Source: Bacteroidaceae bacterium
GTDB taxonomy: Bacteria; Bacteroidota; Bacteroidia; Bacteroidales; Bacteroidaceae
Assembly: GCA_902362595.1 (NCBI GenBank)
Contig: CABIXF010000003.1
Coordinates: forward strand, 1-62,762
Direction of reading: 5' to 3'
Length of the DNA: 62,762 bases
Shown here one piece after another: positions 44,351-53,824 of the stretch. Made by a program: the position numbers and the translations under genes. The notes below the pieces were generated by a model. It was not told the origin of the DNA. It was given only the letters and a program-made list of their open reading frames with translations, and searched no databases. Every line of letters begins with the position of its first letter. The stretch's first letter is position 1.

Positions 44351-44554
44351 ATGAAAGAAATCAGACCAGCGTGCGATCCAAACGGTGTCTATTCAGTCAA
44401 GCGCACCTGTGCTGAACTCGGTATCAGCAACAAGACACTCAAAAAATACAGAGAAAACGGGTATATCCAACCGCTCAATCCTAATAATGTCAGCCGCCCG
44501 AAATACTCCGGCCAGTCAATAATCGATTGTTGGAACCTGCTCAGTACGTTATGA
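44351..44554 (+). CDS. Xis-like winged-helix protein
   Basis: This 67-residue protein has VYSVKRTCAELGISNKTLKK and YRENGYIQPLNPNN, a MerR/excisionase-type winged HTH. Its stop TGA overlaps the ATG of the primase gene (ATGA at 44551-44554), so the two are translationally coupled. It may act as a directionality factor or help load the primase-helicase. Confidence 0.75.
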   Translation: MKEIRPACDPNGVYSVKRTCAELGISNKTLKKYRENGYIQPLNPNNVSRPKYSGQSIIDCWNLLSTL

Positions 44555-47500
44555 TAAGCGAAACAACCATACGGAAAGTAAGGGAACTTGCCATAGAAGA
44601 CGTACTCAGTCCTTATGTCAGACTGTCCCGAAAAGGCTCAACCCTGATGGGACTTTGTCCTTTCCATACTGAGAAGACCGGTTCCTTTGCTGTCACTCCC
44701 AGCAAGAATCTCTTCCACTGCTTCAGCTGTAACCGTGGCGGTGATTCCATTACGTTTATAATGGAAAAGGAAAACCTTTCCTTCAGTGCCGCCGTGGAAT
44801 TTATTGCCAGGAACCATAATATTCCGGTAGAATACATCAGTGAAGAGCGCAGTGAGGAACAGATGGCTAAAGCCAGGCACCGAGAATCACTTCTAACAGT
44901 TCTCGATACAGTCCAGACCTTTTTCCTTCAATGTCTCAGGGCAACAGACAAGGAAGAGAGCCTTGATGCCAGAGCCTATGCATACAGCCGGTGGCATGAG
45001 GAGTTCTGTGCCTTTGCCGGAATAGGCTATGCACCGAAGGACGGTCAGGCCTTTATGGATTTCTGCAGAAGCAAGGCTCTGAACGAAGAACTGCTGTACG
45101 AACTCGGCATGTTCAAGCGTGGCGAGGACGGCAACACATACGCCATGTTCCGACAGCGTATCATGATTCCCGTGAGAAACAGATGGGGACGCATCATTGC
45201 CTATACAGCCAGATACATCGGAGACAACAGGAAAGCTCCCAAGTATATCAACTCGGCAACAAGCATGATTTACTCCAAGGGAGAAACAGTATTCGGCATT
45301 GACCGTGCAGCCAGACTGCGTGATGCCGACTATTATATCATTGTGGAAGGTGCTCCTGATGTCCTTAGAATGCAGTCGATTGGATACGACAATACAGTAG
45401 CGTCACTTGGAACAGCCTGGAGTGACAACCAATTCGAGCAGCTGAAGAGGTATGTATCCTCACTCTGTTTCATTCCTGATTCAGATATTGCGGAAGGCAA
45501 GCCATACGGACCGGGATTTGAGGCAGTGATGACCAATGGGGCTGCAGCCATAAGAAAAGGATTCCATGTAACAGTCAGGGAACTTCCTTTTACAGAAATA
45601 CCATCCGAGGCAGAAGGAGAAGTACAATATGCCAAGAATGATGCCGACAGCTATATCCGCAGCAGGGAGGATTATACTTCACTTCCGGAAAAGCATTTCA
45701 TTATCTGGCTTGCACAGAAACGTTTTCTGGTAGCCGGTTCCATGGTAGAAGAAAGAAAGTGTGTTGCTGAAATAGCAGACCTATTGCGCTATATAAAAGA
45801 CCAGCTTGTGTATGACCAGTGCATAGAACAGCTCTCCAGACTGCACGGCAAGGTAAAGCTATGGCGTGATGCCGTTACCCAGGCACGTGGGGAAGCCAGG
45901 AGAAGGAACGACAAGCCGACGGCCATGAACGAGATGCAGCGTGAAGCGGAGCTGCTGCGCCAGTTCGGTCTGTTCGTCAGGGAAAACTGTTACTACTCCA
46001 TCGGTGAAGATGATGATGAACCGTCAAGAATCTCCAACTTCATCATGGAACCGCTCTTTCATATCGAGGATGAGATAAACGGAACCAGAATCTTCCGCAT
46101 GAGGAATATGTACAATGTATGCAGGGTCATAGAACTGAAGGAGTCAGAACTCTGCTCGCTGAGCAACTTCCAGCAGAAGGTCGGCTCACTGGGCAATTAT
46201 GTATGGCTGGCCAAGATAGACAAGCTCAACCGTGTAAAGGAATACCTGTATTCAAAGACTGATACGGCAGAGCGTATCAGAAAGCTCGGCTGGAATGCGG
46301 CTGAAGGATTCTTCGCTTTCGGTAACGGAATATTTTTTGCAGGCACATTCAATGCCGTTGATGATTTGGGTATTGTCCGTGGAATCAACGGCAAGGCCTT
46401 CTATATACCGGCCACTTCAAAAATCTATCTCAACAATCCGGAGATATTCCAGTTTGAAAGACTCATGGTACATGAGAACCGTAACGGAATAAAGCTGCAT
46501 GACTATGTAGGCAGACTGATGGAAGTATTCGGTGAGAATGCAAGCGTAGCCTTCTGTTACCTTCTTGCCACCCTCTTCCGTGACATCATATTCAGACGCA
46601 CCCGTCACTTTCCCATTCTGAACCTTTTCGGTGAGAAAGGAACCGGTAAGACAACCCTGGCCACTTCCCTCCAGTCCTTCTTTCTGCACGGAGTAGATCC
46701 GCCCAACCTCGGTGTAACTTCCGTACCGGCCATGAACGACCGTGTATCACAGGCTGTCAATACACTTGCAGTGCTTGATGAATACAAGAACGACCTCGAC
46801 ATCCGCAAGATAGCCTACTTGAAAGGACTCTGGGGCGGTGGCGGCCAGACCAAGAAGAATACGAATACGGACGGGATGGCAGCCCAGACCATTGTTACAA
46901 CAGGTGTAGCCCTTTGCGGCCAGGACAAGCCGACACAGGATATGGCACTCTATACCCGTGTCATCTTCCTTGCCTTTTCAAAGACATCATTCAACCAGAA
47001 TGAGAAAAGGGCTTACGAAGACCTTGTATCAGTCTGCAACATGGGACTTACGCACCTCACCCTGGGGATACTGGGGCACCGGGAACTGTTTGAGAAGAAC
47101 TTTCCGGAAATATATTCCATCACCAAGCGTGAACTGGCTACAAAACTGGAGAATGAAACCATCCATGACCGTATATTCGGTAACTGGGTTATTCCACTGG
47201 CTACCTTCAGGACACTGGAGACAGTCATTGACGTGCCTTTCAGCTATGCGGAACTGTTTGATACAGCAATCAAAGGAATACGAAATCAGAATGAACTGGC
47301 TCAGGAAAGTTCAGAAATAGCGGACTTCTGGAGTATGCTTCAGGGATTCCAGACTTCAGGGAAATGTATTGAGAAGGCACATTACCGCATAAGGTATATG
47401 AAATCCTTCCGTCCATTGTCCGTAAAGGAAGATATAGAATTTAAGGAAGCACGTCCTATTCTCTATCTGAACACGGCAGCCGTGGCATCACTGTTCAACA

Positions 47501-47829
47501 GCCGGAACGCAGGTTCCACCTCCAACCGCTCGAACTGGTCCACCATCATGTCGTACCTGAAATCCCATGCTTCATATTTGGGATTGAAACAGGACAGATT
47601 CACCATACTTCTGCCCAGCGGGCTTCCTGACTATACCATTGACATTGTGAATGGCGAGCAGGTTAAGAAGGTAAAGGTAAACCGACCGAAGGCTTTGTGT
47701 TTTGATTATCTACAATTGAAGGAAACTTTCGGATTGGATCTTGAAACTGAGGTTATAGCTGAAGCACAGGAGGAAATAGCTGTTGAGCAACAACATATAG
47801 TCAAACAGGAGGAATTACATTTTGGCTGA
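44551..47829 (+). CDS. Primase-helicase (CHC2 zinc finger, TOPRIM, ATPase)
   Basis: The start at 44551 is chosen because its ATG overlaps the upstream stop; the frame can be read from 44527. This 1092-residue protein has a DnaG-type zinc finger (C36-x2-H39 and C57-x2-C60, with GLCPFHTEKTGSFAVTPSKN) and a TOPRIM domain (YIIVEGAPDVLRMQ near 262, FIPDSD near 307). An ATPase with Walker A LFGEKGTGKTTLATSL lies near 693, followed by LAVLDEYKNDLDI. It should prime and unwind the element's DNA for conjugative or vegetative replication. Confidence 0.88.
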   Translation: MISETTIRKVRELAIEDVLSPYVRLSRKGSTLMGLCPFHTEKTGSFAVTPSKNLFHCFSCNRGGDSITFIMEKENLSFSAAVEFIARNHNIPVEYISEERSEEQMAKARHRESLLTVLDTVQTFFLQCLRATDKEESLDARAYAYSRWHEEFCAFAGIGYAPKDGQAFMDFCRSKALNEELLYELGMFKRGEDGNTYAMFRQRIMIPVRNRWGRIIAYTARYIGDNRKAPKYINSATSMIYSKGETVFGIDRAARLRDADYYIIVEGAPDVLRMQSIGYDNTVASLGTAWSDNQFEQLKRYVSSLCFIPDSDIAEGKPYGPGFEAVMTNGAAAIRKGFHVTVRELPFTEIPSEAEGEVQYAKNDADSYIRSREDYTSLPEKHFIIWLAQKRFLVAGSMVEERKCVAEIADLLRYIKDQLVYDQCIEQLSRLHGKVKLWRDAVTQARGEARRRNDKPTAMNEMQREAELLRQFGLFVRENCYYSIGEDDDEPSRISNFIMEPLFHIEDEINGTRIFRMRNMYNVCRVIELKESELCSLSNFQQKVGSLGNYVWLAKIDKLNRVKEYLYSKTDTAERIRKLGWNAAEGFFAFGNGIFFAGTFNAVDDLGIVRGINGKAFYIPATSKIYLNNPEIFQFERLMVHENRNGIKLHDYVGRLMEVFGENASVAFCYLLATLFRDIIFRRTRHFPILNLFGEKGTGKTTLATSLQSFFLHGVDPPNLGVTSVPAMNDRVSQAVNTLAVLDEYKNDLDIRKIAYLKGLWGGGGQTKKNTNTDGMAAQTIVTTGVALCGQDKPTQDMALYTRVIFLAFSKTSFNQNEKRAYEDLVSVCNMGLTHLTLGILGHRELFEKNFPEIYSITKRELATKLENETIHDRIFGNWVIPLATFRTLETVIDVPFSYAELFDTAIKGIRNQNELAQESSEIADFWSMLQGFQTSGKCIEKAHYRIRYMKSFRPLSVKEDIEFKEARPILYLNTAAVASLFNSRNAGSTSNRSNWSTIMSYLKSHASYLGLKQDRFTILLPSGLPDYTIDIVNGEQVKKVKVNRPKALCFDYLQLKETFGLDLETEVIAEAQEEIAVEQQHIVKQEELHFG

Positions 47830-47985
47830 TTAATATGCAGTATCAAATTAATATACTGATTAACAAGTTATGTTATGTGTCTAAAAATATGCTTTTTAAT
47901 TCATTTTTATAGTGAAATTTCAGTATCTTTGTACTTATATGTGCGACCTAGTACAGAATTAGGTGTTTTTTGTAAAACAGACAAT

Positions 47986-49074
47986 ATGATAGATACTATA
48001 ACTGTAAAAAATTTCAAGTCAATAACAGATATGACATTGTCTTTAGGTAATGTCAACGTTTTTATCGGTGCTAACGGTTCCGGTAAATCAAATATTCTTG
48101 AAGCTATAGCAATGGTTGCAGCTGAGCGTTCTGCCCAAATAGAGGTAAATTCCATGATACAGAAAGGTATTAGAATTGCGAAACCAGACTTGATGATAAG
48201 TTCATTTTATGGTCAGCCATCTAACAGCACCATTAATGTAAATATATCTGGAACTGAAGGTGAACGTATAAAATATGCAGTTACCAATTTAACTCCAGAG
48301 GATATTTATTCTACTTGGAATGCTCCTTGGTCAACTGGAGCCAGACGTGGAAATATTAAGGGAGCAGTAGAAAAAACAGATAAGCTAAGGGAATATTTGT
48401 CCAAGTATCTTATTTACTCATTGTCAATCAACGCACTTCGTGGATTGACCTCAGAAAGTTTCCAATATCCGCTTGGTTTGAACGGAGAAGGACTTGATGT
48501 GCTTCTTAACAACATACCCAAAGAAGAAATCATGCAGATAAAAGAATCAGCTAAAGACTATATATCCTGGATTGAAGATATATTCTTTGACAGTGAGGAA
48601 ATATACAAGATGCAGGGATATAAATTGGGAAGAAGTAAATCCAACCTTTATTTCAGGGATAAGTTTATGCAGAAAAAGAACAATCTTTTCTCTGCAGAAA
48701 ATGCCAATGAAGGTGCTTTGGAGCTCTTGTTTTATCTGACACTTTTTATCAGCAGAAAGACTCCTGATTTTTTTGCTATTGACAACATTGAAAATGGGTT
48801 GAATCCTCGTTTGTGCAGGTTTCTCATGAAGAAAATCTGTGAATTGGCTGTCAAGAATGGTAAGCAGGTACTTATAACAACTCATAATCCGGCCATATTG
48901 GATGGATTGAATCTTAATGACGTCAGTCAGCGATTATACGTTGTGACCCGTAACGATGAGGGAAAAACGCAAGCTAAACGTATCCAGACAAAAGAACAGA
49001 CAGGTGAACAGCGCATGATGCTTTCAGAAATGTGGATGAAAGGACTTATTGGCGGTGTACCTTATAATTTCTGA
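47986..49074 (+). CDS. AAA15/OLD-like ATPase of a defence-type pair
   Basis: The start at 47986 (MIDTITVKNFKSITDMTLSL) is the family start; an upstream extension to 47875 has no domain support. The 362-residue ABC/SMC-like ATPase has Walker A FIGANGSGKSNILEAI (about 27-42), Walker B FFAIDNIENGLNPRL near 264 and the H-loop VLITTHNPAILDG. It ends 4 bp before the TOPRIM-like gene. ATPase + TOPRIM pairs form known antiphage systems (OLD, PARIS, AbiL-like). The exact subtype is not settled here. Confidence 0.82.
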   Translation: MIDTITVKNFKSITDMTLSLGNVNVFIGANGSGKSNILEAIAMVAAERSAQIEVNSMIQKGIRIAKPDLMISSFYGQPSNSTINVNISGTEGERIKYAVTNLTPEDIYSTWNAPWSTGARRGNIKGAVEKTDKLREYLSKYLIYSLSINALRGLTSESFQYPLGLNGEGLDVLLNNIPKEEIMQIKESAKDYISWIEDIFFDSEEIYKMQGYKLGRSKSNLYFRDKFMQKKNNLFSAENANEGALELLFYLTLFISRKTPDFFAIDNIENGLNPRLCRFLMKKICELAVKNGKQVLITTHNPAILDGLNLNDVSQRLYVVTRNDEGKTQAKRIQTKEQTGEQRMMLSEMWMKGLIGGVPYNF

Positions 49075-49078
49075 CGAT

Positions 49079-49759
49079 ATGAGATTGGGTATTATAGCAG
49101 AAGGTAAAGCTGACATAGCTGTAATAAAGGCAGTTCTGAAGGCCTTGAAGGGTATTGATGGTAGTGATGTCGTTCAATTGCGTCCCAGTGAACAGTTTGA
49201 CGAAACAGATTTGAATGAAATGAATTTCAGCAACTGGAATCTGGTCCTGAAATCATGTGAGGACAATAGCCTGCTCCAGTCTTTTTTTGATGTATTGGCA
49301 GATGATGCTTTGCTTGTTGTTCAGATTGATACTGCAGAACGAGGTGAAGCTGGGTATGATATAAATGAACCATTACGTACAAAAGATACAGATTGGAAAG
49401 AATATTGTGATTATCTGTATAAAGCAGTAGAATATAAAATTTCGAACATTATTCCGGAGACTTATCGTGATAAGGTTGCATATGCAATAGCAATTGAAGA
49501 GACTGACGCATGGCTTATACCTTTATTCGATAATTCCTGTAAAGAAACTGCACAGTATGCAAATCCAAAAGAACGGTTACATTATCTTATTGGCAGGATT
49601 GACGGTAAAAAAAGAGTCAGATACATCAACACCGACAAAAAGAACTTGGACTATGACAATATATCAAAAGATATGAGAAAAGGACTTAGGACATGCCGCC
49701 AGAAAAGCCGGAGCCTTGATTTGTTCTGTTTGGACTTGGAGAACAAATGCAATATATAA
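49079..49759 (+). CDS. TOPRIM-like/DUF4276-like partner of the AAA ATPase
   Basis: The start at 49079 (MRLGIIAEGKADIAVIKAVL) is chosen; the frame can also be read from 49049 inside the ATPase gene. The 226-residue protein has the TOPRIM-type glutamate IIAEG near residue 7, an acidic strand LLVVQIDTAERGE, and AIAIEETDAWLIPLF near 140, a pattern seen in DUF4276-like proteins. It would be the nuclease or effector part. The basic C-terminus (DMRKGLRTCRQKSRS) may bind nucleic acid. Confidence 0.75.
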   Translation: MRLGIIAEGKADIAVIKAVLKALKGIDGSDVVQLRPSEQFDETDLNEMNFSNWNLVLKSCEDNSLLQSFFDVLADDALLVVQIDTAERGEAGYDINEPLRTKDTDWKEYCDYLYKAVEYKISNIIPETYRDKVAYAIAIEETDAWLIPLFDNSCKETAQYANPKERLHYLIGRIDGKKRVRYINTDKKNLDYDNISKDMRKGLRTCRQKSRSLDLFCLDLENKCNI

Positions 49760-50027
49760 TATTATGCCAATAAAAGATAGATTTTCTCTCTTTTGTTGGC
49801 ATATAAATTTTATAAGATTCTCATGGTGGTGAATGGGAAGATGTAAGTTTGGGAAAGCATGTTAAATCTCAACTATAGCAGGAATTTCGGATAAACAGTA
49901 ATATTGTAAAGCTGAAATTCGCAAATAATTTCTTACGGGTTTAGTATTAAATTTCTGATTTTTCAGAATATTTCTGTATATTAGTATAGTAAAAAGACTA
50001 TAAACAAAGGTATAACAAATAAATCCT

Positions 50028-50276
50028 ATGATTGTGGCAAAAACATTTACTATTACCAGTTATGGTAAGAGTAAGGAATATCCAGAGAGCCAGCGTAAGA
50101 AAATGATTAAGGAGTTTGAGACGGCTATGCTTTGCTGTGATGGCAGTGAAGCTGAACGCTACAGGAATATATATGATGACCTGGTTGCCGGTGAGAAGGA
50201 GTGTATGGACACAGAACGTCCATTGAATCCTGAGCTTGAAGCAATGATTGAGCGAATGCTTACTACTCAAAAGTAA
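50028..50276 (+). CDS. Hypothetical small protein
   Basis: This 82-residue charged helical protein (MIVAKTFTITSYGKSKEYPE ... IERMLTTQK) has no recognised domain. It stands alone between the ATPase-TOPRIM pair and the WYL gene and faces the latter. The 268 bp before it shows no other gene. Confidence 0.6.
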   Translation: MIVAKTFTITSYGKSKEYPESQRKKMIKEFETAMLCCDGSEAERYRNIYDDLVAGEKECMDTERPLNPELEAMIERMLTTQK

Positions 50277-50296
50277 TATTCTACAATTGCAGATTT

Positions 50297-51190
50297 TTAT
50301 GTTGCATACCTGTTTCTGATACGTCCAATTTTCTGAAGCAGTTTCATTCTCAACTTTTCCGGGAAAGTAATCTCCACTTTATCACCAAGAGCCAGGATTT
50401 CATCCACCAGCTCGTCAGTCACAAGAAGAGTATAATCAAATGACGTAAAAGTCCCCATATCATTCCTTTCCACCTGCGAATGGTGGAAAGGATGCTTTCT
50501 CAGATAATCTGCAAATGAACCGTAAGCCCTTAGAGTAACCTCTTCCGGCTGCTGTCCGGTCGGAGCCACAACACCAATAGAGTCTGAAAGACGATTAGCC
50601 AGCGAAAATCTGCAGTCTGTCTGAAACCTGTTTCCGCTGAGATAGATTTTGGTCAGTGCATCAAGAGGAACGGCACAGAACTCTGATCCGTTCCTATATC
50701 CGAGCAGATACCAGCGGTTATGGAACAGCTTCAAACCTTCCGGTCGGAAACGGCCTTCCACTTCATTACCCTTGTCATTGGTGTAGAATATGTACAGCTC
50801 ATGCCCATCGCTGATACACTCCGATATATCCGGCAGGTATTCAATACCATTTGACATGTCAGGCAATACAACACGATGGAACAGATACGGACTGCTTTTC
50901 AGAGCCACATCAATGATACGGCTGTTGAACAGCCAGTTCCGGCAGCTGTCACCGAGTATTTCATCCAAGTTCTGGATATAATATGTATAGTCCTTTCTGT
51001 TGCACGCAATAACTATATCAAAATTCTCCTCAATCATTTTTCGGTGATGATGGAATGTGCGCAGACTCAGCGGCTTTCCATTGTACAGGAAGTGGTGCTT
51101 CCATATCTCACAAAGCCTTTCAAAAGTGACCTTTCTTTCCTGATAGACTATATGCAACAGCCAAATGTATCGGTTGTAGATATTATTCAT
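50297..51190 (-). CDS. WYL-domain regulator
   Basis: This 297-residue protein has an N-terminal winged-HTH-like region (VTFERLCEIWKHHFLYNGKP, about 21-40), a WYL domain (LKLFHNRWYLLGYRNGSEF around 160-178) and a C-terminal WCX-like extension. WYL proteins sense nucleic acids or nucleotides and control many defence islands. The stop is 20 bp from the convergent gene. A hairpin (51242-51266) separates it from the SLOG gene upstream. Confidence 0.85.
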   Translation of the reverse strand: MNNIYNRYIWLLHIVYQERKVTFERLCEIWKHHFLYNGKPLSLRTFHHHRKMIEENFDIVIACNRKDYTYYIQNLDEILGDSCRNWLFNSRIIDVALKSSPYLFHRVVLPDMSNGIEYLPDISECISDGHELYIFYTNDKGNEVEGRFRPEGLKLFHNRWYLLGYRNGSEFCAVPLDALTKIYLSGNRFQTDCRFSLANRLSDSIGVVAPTGQQPEEVTLRAYGSFADYLRKHPFHHSQVERNDMGTFTSFDYTLLVTDELVDEILALGDKVEITFPEKLRMKLLQKIGRIRNRYAT

Positions 51191-51241
51191 AAAATTACCT
51201 CTTATAACTCGTTTAACTATCTAAATATAAGCATTATAAAT

Positions 51242-51266
51242 GAGATATGCAAGAAAATTGCATATC
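51242..51266. terminator. Hairpin between SLOG and WYL genes
   Basis: AGATATGCAA (51242-51251) pairs perfectly with TTGCATATCT (51257-51266) across a 5-base loop. It could end the PRTase-SLOG transcript, or be an operator for the WYL protein whose gene begins 51 bp further on. Confidence 0.5.
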
Positions 51267-51306
51267 TGTTTTCGTATAATATTTTCACTATAATCCGGGC
51301 AGGTTT

Positions 51307-51795
51307 TCAGTACAGATTGATTATATCCATACATCTTTTCCTTGCCTCCCTGTAGGTATAGAATGTTCCTCCATAAGGCTTGCCGTCATAATAGGCAATC
51401 ACGCTACATGAATGCTCCAGCATGAAGTCATTGCGTCTTAGAAGACATCCTTTGAAATAGTGTTCACTCAATACGATAACCCGGTCTGCCTGGGAAATTA
51501 TTCTCTGATGGTGTTCCTTCTCAATTAACGGCCACCGGCAGCTCTGTCTTCTGAAAGGAACAACGGCAATGAGCCGTATATCCGGATACTTTCCCTTCAG
51601 TGACAATACAGTTTCAGCAGCCATCAGGTCGAATCCCATGGCCATACCTGAGTAGAAGCAGGTTATACCTGACCTGCATGCAAGCGACACGGCTTCAACA
51701 AGCCGTGCCCTTATTTCATCCTGCCTTTCTACGGGAACAGTTCTGTGTCCCGTGAAAGCCAGTGACTTTGATTTTTCTGATAATATTCCGTTCAT
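51307..51795 (-). CDS. SLOG-family protein (DUF1273/YpsA-like)
   Basis: The start at 51795 (MNGILSEKSKSLAFTGHRTV) leaves a 4-bp gap to the PRTase stop. A longer frame to 51876 lies inside that gene. The 162-residue protein has the SLOG nucleotide-binding marks FTGHR and FYSGMAMGFDLMAAETVL, with RVIVLSEHYFKGC. SLOG domains bind or modify nucleotide-derived ligands and often occur in conflict systems. Its pairing with a phosphoribosyltransferase suggests a nucleotide-signal pathway. Confidence 0.8.
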   Translation of the reverse strand: MNGILSEKSKSLAFTGHRTVPVERQDEIRARLVEAVSLACRSGITCFYSGMAMGFDLMAAETVLSLKGKYPDIRLIAVVPFRRQSCRWPLIEKEHHQRIISQADRVIVLSEHYFKGCLLRRNDFMLEHSCSVIAYYDGKPYGGTFYTYREARKRCMDIINLY

Positions 51796-51799
51796 AGTT

Positions 51800-52360
51800 C
51801 TATACTTTATAATGGGTTCTTGCAAGGAAGATGCCTTCAATGACATTCGCTCCGAAACTCTCCAGCTGATTTGCATACATACCGAAACTGATTCCGCGTG
51901 TGATTACATCGTCAAAGACTATGACTGCCTTACCTCTGAACCACTCTTCATCAAACTCTATGATGCTCACCTTTCTGATTTCCTTTTCAGCCTTACGGTT
52001 TTCATGAACTGCCAGCCTTTCTCCGCATACCCTTACATGGTCATATCCGTTTATTGCTCCTGTGAGTTCACATACCCTTTTGCAGAAGTCCATATACCGG
52101 ATTTCATTCTTTCTTACCGATGATGCCGGAACCGGAATGAATACCAACTGTGAGCATCTGCTGCCGTGTTCCTCAATCATTCTTGCTGCCGTCATCTGTG
52201 CCACCTCTTCATGAGACCTTCCATCCTTGAAGTCATAAACCAACTGTCTGTCGGCGATTTCCTTCTCGCCCACATTCTGAATACGTTTGGGAAAATACTT
52301 GCAGAACCATGTCTGCGGCTTTTCCAACTGCTTTCTGATGCTTTCGTCCATCTGTACCAT
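51800..52360 (-). CDS. Phosphoribosyltransferase-family protein
   Basis: This 186-residue protein has the PRPP-binding motif AVIVFDDVITRGISFGMYAN near residue 145 and an earlier LVFIPVPASSVRKNE, as in ComF/orotate-type PRTases. It should bind PRPP and a base. It begins the PRTase-SLOG pair. The 763-bp non-coding region upstream holds repeated GTTGACA sites, which may control it. The substrate is unknown. Confidence 0.8.
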   Translation of the reverse strand: MVQMDESIRKQLEKPQTWFCKYFPKRIQNVGEKEIADRQLVYDFKDGRSHEEVAQMTAARMIEEHGSRCSQLVFIPVPASSVRKNEIRYMDFCKRVCELTGAINGYDHVRVCGERLAVHENRKAEKEIRKVSIIEFDEEWFRGKAVIVFDDVITRGISFGMYANQLESFGANVIEGIFLARTHYKV

Positions 52361-52672
52361 ACGCTCTGATTTTTTTCCCTTCTGTCTGCAAGTTTTTCAG
52401 CTTGCCCGAAGGATATTTTTTGCAGTTCTCAGAAGCGCAGGCATTCAATAAGGCAAACTTAAAGGAAAGCTGAAAATACGCTCAACCCCGTTTGAGGAAG
52501 ATTTTCAGCTCTGTGTTTGACGTTTGCAATGCCGGAGATACCTTTGCAAAAAAATATCTGCAGAGGCATGCTGAACAAACCTGTGGCTGTAACGGTACAT
52601 TAGGATAACTATGTATCCCTTTCGCATCAGATGTTTTCAGATAATAAAATGCACCCGTTTCAGGGGTGACGG

Positions 52673-52915
52673 TGTTGACAGAGAGTATCTGCCAGTGTAT
52701 CAGATACTTCATATAGAAATCATACGTTGACAAACGTTGACAAGTGTAGCCACAATTTTCAGTCCGCTAAAAATCCATAGCCAAACGTTGACACATTATA
52801 ATACTCTATTCTTTATAAGAAAAATCAGAAAGAATATAATATGTTGTATTACAGCAGTTTCCCAGACTGATTTTATGCCGGATTTTCATTGGATTTGCTG
52901 TCAACGCTGTCAACC
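52673..52915. repeat. Iteron-like TGTTGACA/CGTTGACA repeats
   Basis: Direct copies at 52673-52680 (TGTTGACA), 52725-52732, 52735-52742 and 52786-52793 (all CGTTGACA), plus inverted copies at 52899-52906 and 52908-52915. A small AGTATCTG/CAGATACT hairpin lies at 52684-52708. This may be an origin-type iteron set or a cluster of operators between the divergent PRTase and Xis-like genes. The wider gap 52361-53123 holds no supported gene. Confidence 0.55.
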
Positions 52916-53123
52916 ATCAAATATATGCCTTCCTTATTTCCGTAAAAACAGATTTACCATCAACCGCCTTAGTCCAGCCGTATTGAATATGATGGTAACA
53001 CATAATCCATCGTATTCCCACAATCTCCGAAATAATCCCATATTTGACGTATTGACAGCTAATAATCAACTGTTTACCTTTACGGCATCCAATAAAAGAA
53101 AAGATTAACCAGCATGAGATATA

Positions 53124-53345
53124 ATGAAAGTCGTTCCCGAAAAGACATATTCAGTGAAGGAGGCAGCACGCTACCTGGGTGTTCACCGCTGCACCATCTA
53201 TGCCTATATCCGTTACCTGGAAAAGCCGCTGGCTTTCCTGAAGATACCTGATAAGGCAAAAAGGGTGTTCAGAGGAACTGACCTGATAGCCTACAAGGAA
53301 ACCGGCCTGCCCAAACGTGGCCGCAAGCGTAAGAAACACCGTTAG
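53124..53345 (+). CDS. Excisionase-like HTH protein
   Basis: This 73-residue protein shows the MerR/Xis HTH pattern TYSVKEAARYLGVHRCTIYA and YIRYLEKPLAFLKI, with a very basic tail (KRGRKRKKHR). Such proteins act as directionality factors or site-specific regulators. It follows the GTTGACA repeat region, a plausible binding target. Its stop overlaps the convergent gene by 4 bp. Confidence 0.78.
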   Translation: MKVVPEKTYSVKEAARYLGVHRCTIYAYIRYLEKPLAFLKIPDKAKRVFRGTDLIAYKETGLPKRGRKRKKHR

Positions 53346-53725
53346 TTCAGTCTGTCCCATGGAATGGTATCCAAAAGATTACATTTGGCATTCATGGCTG
53401 CAAGTTCAAGAGCCAGCAGCCTTGCCCTTAGCCTGACATCCTCCATGTCGGAAACGGCCTGAAAGAACTCCGATGGCTCCATTGCTCCCGACTGAATCAT
53501 CCATTCCCTTGCACATTGTTCAGGAACAGCGGCACTGACGAAAGAGAATATTTCTTTTGCTATGCAGCCGGCTGTACCGTCACCGGCTTCAATGGTAAAG
53601 CAGAACGGTACACCGCTCGAAGTCTTCCGTCTGAAATTGAGATACCGGATTACATCCTTGTTTTCCATAGAAACGCTCCACCCATGTCGGGCAGAGAGAT
53701 TAAAAATATTACGACAATTTTCCAT
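53342..53725 (-). CDS. Hypothetical protein
   Basis: This 127-residue soluble protein (MENCRNIFNLSARHGWSVSM ... DTIPWDRLN) has an Ala/Leu/Met-rich C-terminal helix pair (LRARLLALELAAMNAKCN). No family is recognised. It is convergent with the Xis-like gene. Confidence 0.6.
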   Translation of the reverse strand: MENCRNIFNLSARHGWSVSMENKDVIRYLNFRRKTSSGVPFCFTIEAGDGTAGCIAKEIFSFVSAAVPEQCAREWMIQSGAMEPSEFFQAVSDMEDVRLRARLLALELAAMNAKCNLLDTIPWDRLN

Positions 53726-53824
53726 TTACCATACAATTATAGTTTTGTTTTCATTTACCTGCTATAATAAGCAGCCGGTCTTGTCCGTGACGGATAGGAC
53801 CGGCCACTTCTGTTTTCATACGGC

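Noticed and set aside
52482..52733. 83-codon minus-strand frame
   Set aside because: It falls in the repeat-rich gene-free region and overlaps two GTTGACA sites, with no recognised features and no clear ribosome site.
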